64,000 bases of DNA, taken from assembly GCA_015698045.1 (NCBI GenBank), contig BLAL01000053.1:684501-748500 (forward strand), in the 5' to 3' direction. Under the pieces are notes generated by a model, which worked only from the letters and a program-made list of their open reading frames with translations, was not told where the DNA came from and searched no databases. Shown here piece after piece: positions 59,501 through 64,000 of the stretch; position 1 is the stretch's first letter, and each line of letters opens with the position of its first letter. Both the position numbers and the translations under genes were made by a program. Source of the DNA: Rhizophagus clarus. Taxonomy: Eukaryota > Glomeromycota > Glomeromycetes > Glomerales > Glomeraceae.

Positions 59501-62500
59501 AATCATGTGCGTCATATGATTAGTGGTGTTTATGATCTTATGATAGAGTTTGTTATGATTGTTAAAGGCGTTAAAATGTGCTCCTAATATTCTGAGGTTG
59601 TCGTTCTTTCCTACTACATCAACAATGATGTTAGTGGAACCAAATTGAATATTTGTAGTACTTTCTTTAACTAATGCTTTATCGTTTGTTAAGAGGTGAC
59701 ATTTCGACTTGTTGATTTTGATATTACTGAAATTATAAAATTCGTCAGCGATTCTTAAGTGTTCTTCTAGGTGGTGTAATGAATTGTTAAGCCACGTCGT
59801 GTCGTCAAGATATCCTTGTAATTTACAATTTAACTGTAACTTATGCGAGTTTTCTGTCAAATCGGAGTCGTAAATATCCTTCAGATGTTCTGCTTGTAGG
59901 TCGATACCGCCTATCGTGGTGTTGTTGATCGCTTCGAAAAGTGGGTCATAATACAATACCCATAATATAGGAGAGATAACTTCACCTTGGATAATACCCG
60001 TGGTAAGGTCAAACGAGTTCGTTAAATGGTCACCTATAATGACCCTATTTTTGTGGCCTTTGAAAAGGTTAATTATCATTGTTTGGAATATATTTGGTAG
60101 GTCAAGGCGGTCCATGGCTTTGGTTAAAAGGTCAAGATTAATGCGATCATACGCCTTGCTTAAATCTTGGACCATGATGTAAAATTTACGATTTTGTGCT
60201 AAATTGATATCTATGCATGTTTGTATTGTTAAAATAATTTCAGCAGTCGAAGATCCTGCGATGCCAGCCTGATTATTTGGCTGTAGAGCATTGGTGGTGT
60301 GAAGGAATTTGTTGAGACGATCAGTGATGATTTTGACGAAAATCTTACGTAATGATTCGAGTAGGATTATAGGTCTGGTTTTTTCAAGTTGGTAATTCCA
60401 AAATTCCGGTTTGGGTATCGGATATAAAAGCGCTGATTTCCATGCTGACGGTATATGTCCTGTTTGCAAAATATTATTAAATAAAGTCAGTAGTATCGTA
60501 TGATGGCGTTTAGGGAAATGTTTCCAAAATTCATAGGTGATCCCCGTTGGTCCTGGGGCTTTGTTGTTTGGTAATGATTGTATAGTCATTAGCAATTCAC
60601 TGCTCGTGATGGGGGCAATTAATTGGTCTTTAAGTATCTGAGATTTCGGTTTGGTTTTGTAGATATGTTGCCAGAAAGTTGGTAATTTGTCCATGGTGGT
60701 GAAGTTAGTTGAAACGTGTGATGACGAACCTATATTTTGAAAATGATTAATTGTTAATGTGTCTATCTCTTCCTCGTTTGTAATTAGTTGTATTTCATCC
60801 GTGTCTGTTGTGGTGATCAAACGGTCGATTGTAATTTTTTGTGGTTTACATTCTAGTATTGAATTTAACATTCTGGTTTGGTTATTATTGAAGTCTTGTT
60901 GTCTTCTTTCGATGTATTTGTTGATATTGTGTAAGTTGTGTTTGTTGGTTACACGTGCATATTCTTTGTTAATGCATTCATGTAAGTTTGTTAGTTGAAG
61001 TTTAATGTCGCCGTGATTTTGATCATTAAGAATGTTCGGCCAGCTATACGTAAAATTGAATTTCTTGCTAAGTGTTGTTAGTTTGGTTACAGCTCGTTCG
61101 GTCCAAAATTTGTCTTTGCAGTAATACTTGTCCAGGTCAGGTGGTAAAGTATTGGTATTGTGTGGATCGGTCGGAAGGATGTGTAGTTTAACAAAAAATT
61201 TGAAATGGTGTATAAGTGTACCAATTTTCTTTTTTGCGTTGCTAAGTTGTCTGATTAAGAGAGGTTCCTAATTTCTATCTTGAGGTTTGAATTTCTTAAT
61301 CTTAAAAGTGTCTTTTGCAATTTTGATTAACGTTTGATGAAGAGTTTCCGCTTGCGTATTAATCGTGTGTGTGTTGATTGTGTCTTTGAAAATTTGATTA
61401 TAACGTGGTTCATTTAGTTTATGATTGACTTTGTTATGGTATTTTGACCAGGTTTCATTGTCTTTGATAAAATAATGGTCGTTGAGGGTTCTTTTTTTGT
61501 TGGTGGGTTGTTCCGTGTCGTGTGATCATGTCCTATCTATGTTAGGTCTGAAAAGATCGTTTGTTAATATATGCATGACTACCATGTCATGATCTGAAGC
61601 GTAGCAGTAGTCCGTTATTACGTCAGTATTATTAATACGGTCAAGTATCAGATTATTCGCGTAAATGTAATCTAATCTAAATTCACCATGATAGTTTTTA
61701 TATGTGTTGGGTGGGTGTTTTAACAGCTTTTTTTGGACGTCACAATATTGTTGATTTCTTAATAATTCGAAAAATTTTTTTCTGTAAAATGGTACTGTTT
61801 TCTGATCTTTTCGTATAGGAATAAGTTGGTCTTCGTTAAAAAAGACGTCATTGTCATTGAAATCCCCTAATACGAAGTTGTACATGTGTGTGTTGATTTT
61901 ATTACAAAAGTGTTGTTTGTATGTGTCAGTTATTGTGTTGTAAATGTTTTGTCGATTGGTGGTACTATTAGTGGGCAGATAGAAACCAAAGAGATTAATT
62001 TGATATTTGTTTTTGAAAATTAGTTTTATATATATATAGCGTCCCGGTATCGTGTGGGTTTTGGCTATGTGTTTGTAAAATAGGTCTGAAATGATGATGG
62101 CGTTGCCAGCGTTTCTGCTACCATCATTTATTGGATTGTTAATGATATGGAATTGTGTAGTTTCTTCCATGTCGGAGTGAAGGTTTGGTGTGTGGATGAC
62201 ATTTTGTATGGAGAAAGATCGGTGTGCTTTGGATGATTCATGATGTGGAGCTTGCGATTCGTGTGTTTCGCAAATGTGTAGGATATGTATGTTGTTGTTG
62301 ATCATTGTATTGAGTATGTCTGGTAATTTATTTTTGAAATTACCCCTAATATTGTGTGTGGCGATACCTATGCATGGTGTGTAGTGTTTGTTATTAGAAA
62401 AGGTGATGTATGGGTTAAAAAATTGACCTATATTTTAAAAGTTAGGGTTAAAGAATTGTCTGTCTGTGTCGTTAGTTGGGTTGTTGGTGTCATGATTGTG

Positions 62501-62644
62501 TAGTACGTTTTGGTCTATTTCGTCATGTTTTCTTTTTTTGTGATTTTTATTGAAGTTATCTCTATTTTTTTGTGTTTTTTGTTTTTGTATTATAAATTTG
62601 TTCGTTCTGATGCTAGGAGTTATCGAGGCTCCTAGTCTATTCAT
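56550..62644 (-). pseudogene. LINE ORF2: endonuclease, reverse transcriptase, RNase H
   Basis: The first Met after the ORF1 stop is at 62644. The endonuclease shows THNIRGNF, the ETH glutamate, LGDFNDND, LDYIYAN and ASDHDMV. The RT shows APGPTGITYEFWKHF, DLSKAYDRI, GIIQGEVISPILW and the catalytic GYLDDTTW (near 59.81 kb). RNase H shows DIYTDGSC, TKAEAY, IYTDSQ and NDKADTLAK, so all four acidic residues are kept. In-frame stops: TAA 62435, TGA 61526, TAG 61268, TGA 58802 (lowest coordinates). The RT frame ends in TAG at 58103, overlapping the start of RNase H in another frame, so one small indel lies near 58.1 kb. Otherwise the frame is continuous over more than 4.5 kb. It would copy its own RNA at a nicked target, but this copy cannot make the full protein. 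Confidence 0.92.
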
Positions 62645-62663
62645 TTGGTCGAACAGGGCGATT

Positions 62664-64000
62664 TCAGTAACGATGTGGGTTAGGCGGTCTGCCTCCAATA
62701 TAGTTAGTGAAACGTGAAAGAAGTCCTTCGTTTCCTTCTGGAGTTTTCATATTGTTGTAGTTATACTCAACTTCCTCGTTATTTTGGTCATAATATTCAG
62801 CGTCGTATTCTCTTTCCATCCTGCCAATTTCTGAATGGCCTTGGATAGAATTGTTGTCTTCCATTGGGTATTGAACGGGTGCCGACGTGGTGTTTTGGCC
62901 TTCGTATTCAGGTAATGAAACCATTTGTATTTTTCGTTGTCTTTCTGTGGAAATGTTATTATTAGTATTGGGCGTTTCGTTGGGATGTGACATAGTGATA
63001 TCAGTCATTTGGTTTGCACATTCATTTCTGGTAATGTGTGTAGATGAATTGTTTTGGTATAGCGCGATCTCATCCAGTTTTTGGATCATGATGTCCGATT
63101 TGGTGTTAACATGGTTGAGTTGTTCTTTCATGTATAATAGTTCTTTAGTATTGGTCGCAATACTTTCTTTGACTGTCGTAAGTTCTTTCTTGAGTGAGTT
63201 ATTTTCATCGGCTAATACCTTAAGTTGGGTTTTTAAGGTATTAATTTCTTGTTCTAAACGATTAATTTTCATTGTGTTATCTGGTATGTTGGGAATATAG
63301 GGAGTTGGTTGGTTAATTTTTGTTTGTTGCATGTGTTTGTTTTGGTCCATACGGATGATTCGTTCTCCGTTTTGTGTGGCGATAATTGATTTGAATTAAT
63401 TGTAGATTTGTTGATTGATGGTTGGTTTTTTGTTGTGATTTCTATCGATTGTTAACGCTCTAGGGCGTTGGTTGGGATCTTGCTTGTTCATACAATTTGT
63501 GTATTCATGGGTTGGATCTCCACAAATAGTGCATGAAAGACGTATGTTTTGTGGAAAAACATAAATGATTGTGTTGAAACATTTGATTCGAAAGATTTGA
63601 TCTTTATAATCTTTTTCTTTAACATAGACGTAAGCAGCTTTTTGCAATTGTCTATTGTTTGTAGGTGCGAAGGTGCAGGTTTGTGCATTAATGCGTGTAA
63701 GGATCGGGTGTAAATCTCCTAGTTGTGTATTCATTGGTAGACCTGTTATTTTGTACCCAAATTTGCTTCTTTTATCATGTTCTGGATGAGAATGATCTGC
63801 TGGTAAAATACGACATACCCAGTTTTCTATTTTTAAACTGTAGATCTCTTTAGCGAAGAAATTTTTGACTGGTTCTTCATCTTTAAATACAATATGAATT
63901 TGTTTGTAGATAGGTGGTTGTGGTTTATAGTTTCTTTGATTTGGTCTTTGTTGTTGGGTGGTATTACGTCTCTGTCTGATGATTTCTTTATATGTGAGGA
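62664..64000 (-). pseudogene. LINE ORF1: nucleic-acid-binding protein, 5' partial, one nonsense codon
   Basis: The frame is open from the window edge to TAA 63396-63398, continues in the same frame to a Met at 63350, and ends at 62664. The first part has an RRM-like or gag-like segment (IHIVFKDEEPVKNFFAKEIY, WVCRILPADH) and a CCHC knuckle (CTICGDPTHEYTNC). The part after the stop is a coiled coil (INRLEQEINTLKTQLKVLAD, NNSLKKELTTVKESIA). The stop between them (QIYN-stop-FKSI) could derive from CAA. Alternatively these are two ORFs and the stop is genuine. The end overlaps the extended ORF2 frame by 35 bases, and the first ORF2 Met follows by 20 bases. Role: RNA binding in the retrotransposition particle. 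Confidence 0.82.

Larger units (their letters stand above)
56354..64000 (-). mobile_element. Non-LTR retrotransposon (LINE), 5' end beyond the window
   Basis: At least 7.6 kb on the minus strand: ORF1 (from beyond 64000 to 62664), then ORF2 with AP-type endonuclease, reverse transcriptase and RNase H, then a TAAAAA tail. This domain order and the RNase H place it among the APE-type LINEs of the broad I/Tad group; the clade is not resolved. It is decayed by one stop in the visible ORF1, four stops in ORF2 and one frameshift before RNase H. Fossils of the same family lie at 24.7-26.9 kb. Confidence 0.92.

Overview
The window is eukaryotic: very AT-rich, with short phase-0 and phase-2 introns using GTATGT/GTACGA-type donors and pyrimidine-AG acceptors. 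It combines expanded kinase-like genes that carry an N-terminal CxxC...CxxC knuckle, small secreted peptides, a Helitron, non-LTR retrotransposons and MITEs. This mix, especially the kinase family with its conserved FLNE|V exon junction, fits an arbuscular mycorrhizal fungus of the Rhizophagus type. That placement is inference from remembered family features; no search was run.

Layout. 1.4-2.8 kb: a two-exon gene of unknown function (411 aa). 5.4-6.0 kb: a purine-rich tandem array. 7.1-7.2 kb: an (ATT)n tract. 7.6-18.1 kb: a kinase neighbourhood with one decayed kinase, one complete two-exon kinase (429 aa) and a six-exon gene (1203 aa). In the last, a zinc-knuckle plus kinase N-lobe exon is repeated five times in front of one catalytic C-lobe. 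Between them lie a 650-bp TIR element, a ~100-bp tandem repeat array and a Ty3/Gypsy RT scrap. 18-30 kb: a graveyard with an unknown decayed reading frame, a LINE fossil apparently containing an internal inversion and split by a hAT-type MITE, and a 0.5-kb inverted repeat pair at 23.5 and 28.2 kb. 30.3-31.6 kb: a 447-aa secreted protein on the minus strand.

35-56 kb: four paralogous small secreted proteins of 112-113 aa with signal peptide, dibasic (Kex2-type) sites and a seven-cysteine C-terminus. They share a promoter block and are embedded in repeated segmental duplications that also contain a second hAT-MITE copy. A Helitron (48.1-53.7 kb, minus) sits between the third and fourth paralogs. 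56.35-64 kb: a minus-strand LINE (ORF1 with coiled coil and CCHC knuckle; ORF2 with AP-endonuclease, RT and RNase H) that runs off the right edge.

Two themes stand out. First, the kinase gene is built by tandem duplication of a symmetric exon, giving a string of N-lobes on one catalytic core. Second, the Helitron and the LINE are broken almost only by in-frame nonsense codons, each reachable by a single transition, with hardly any frameshifts. The Helitron keeps one frame over 1579 codons despite nine internal stops. This points to a transition-driven (deamination-like) mode of decay.
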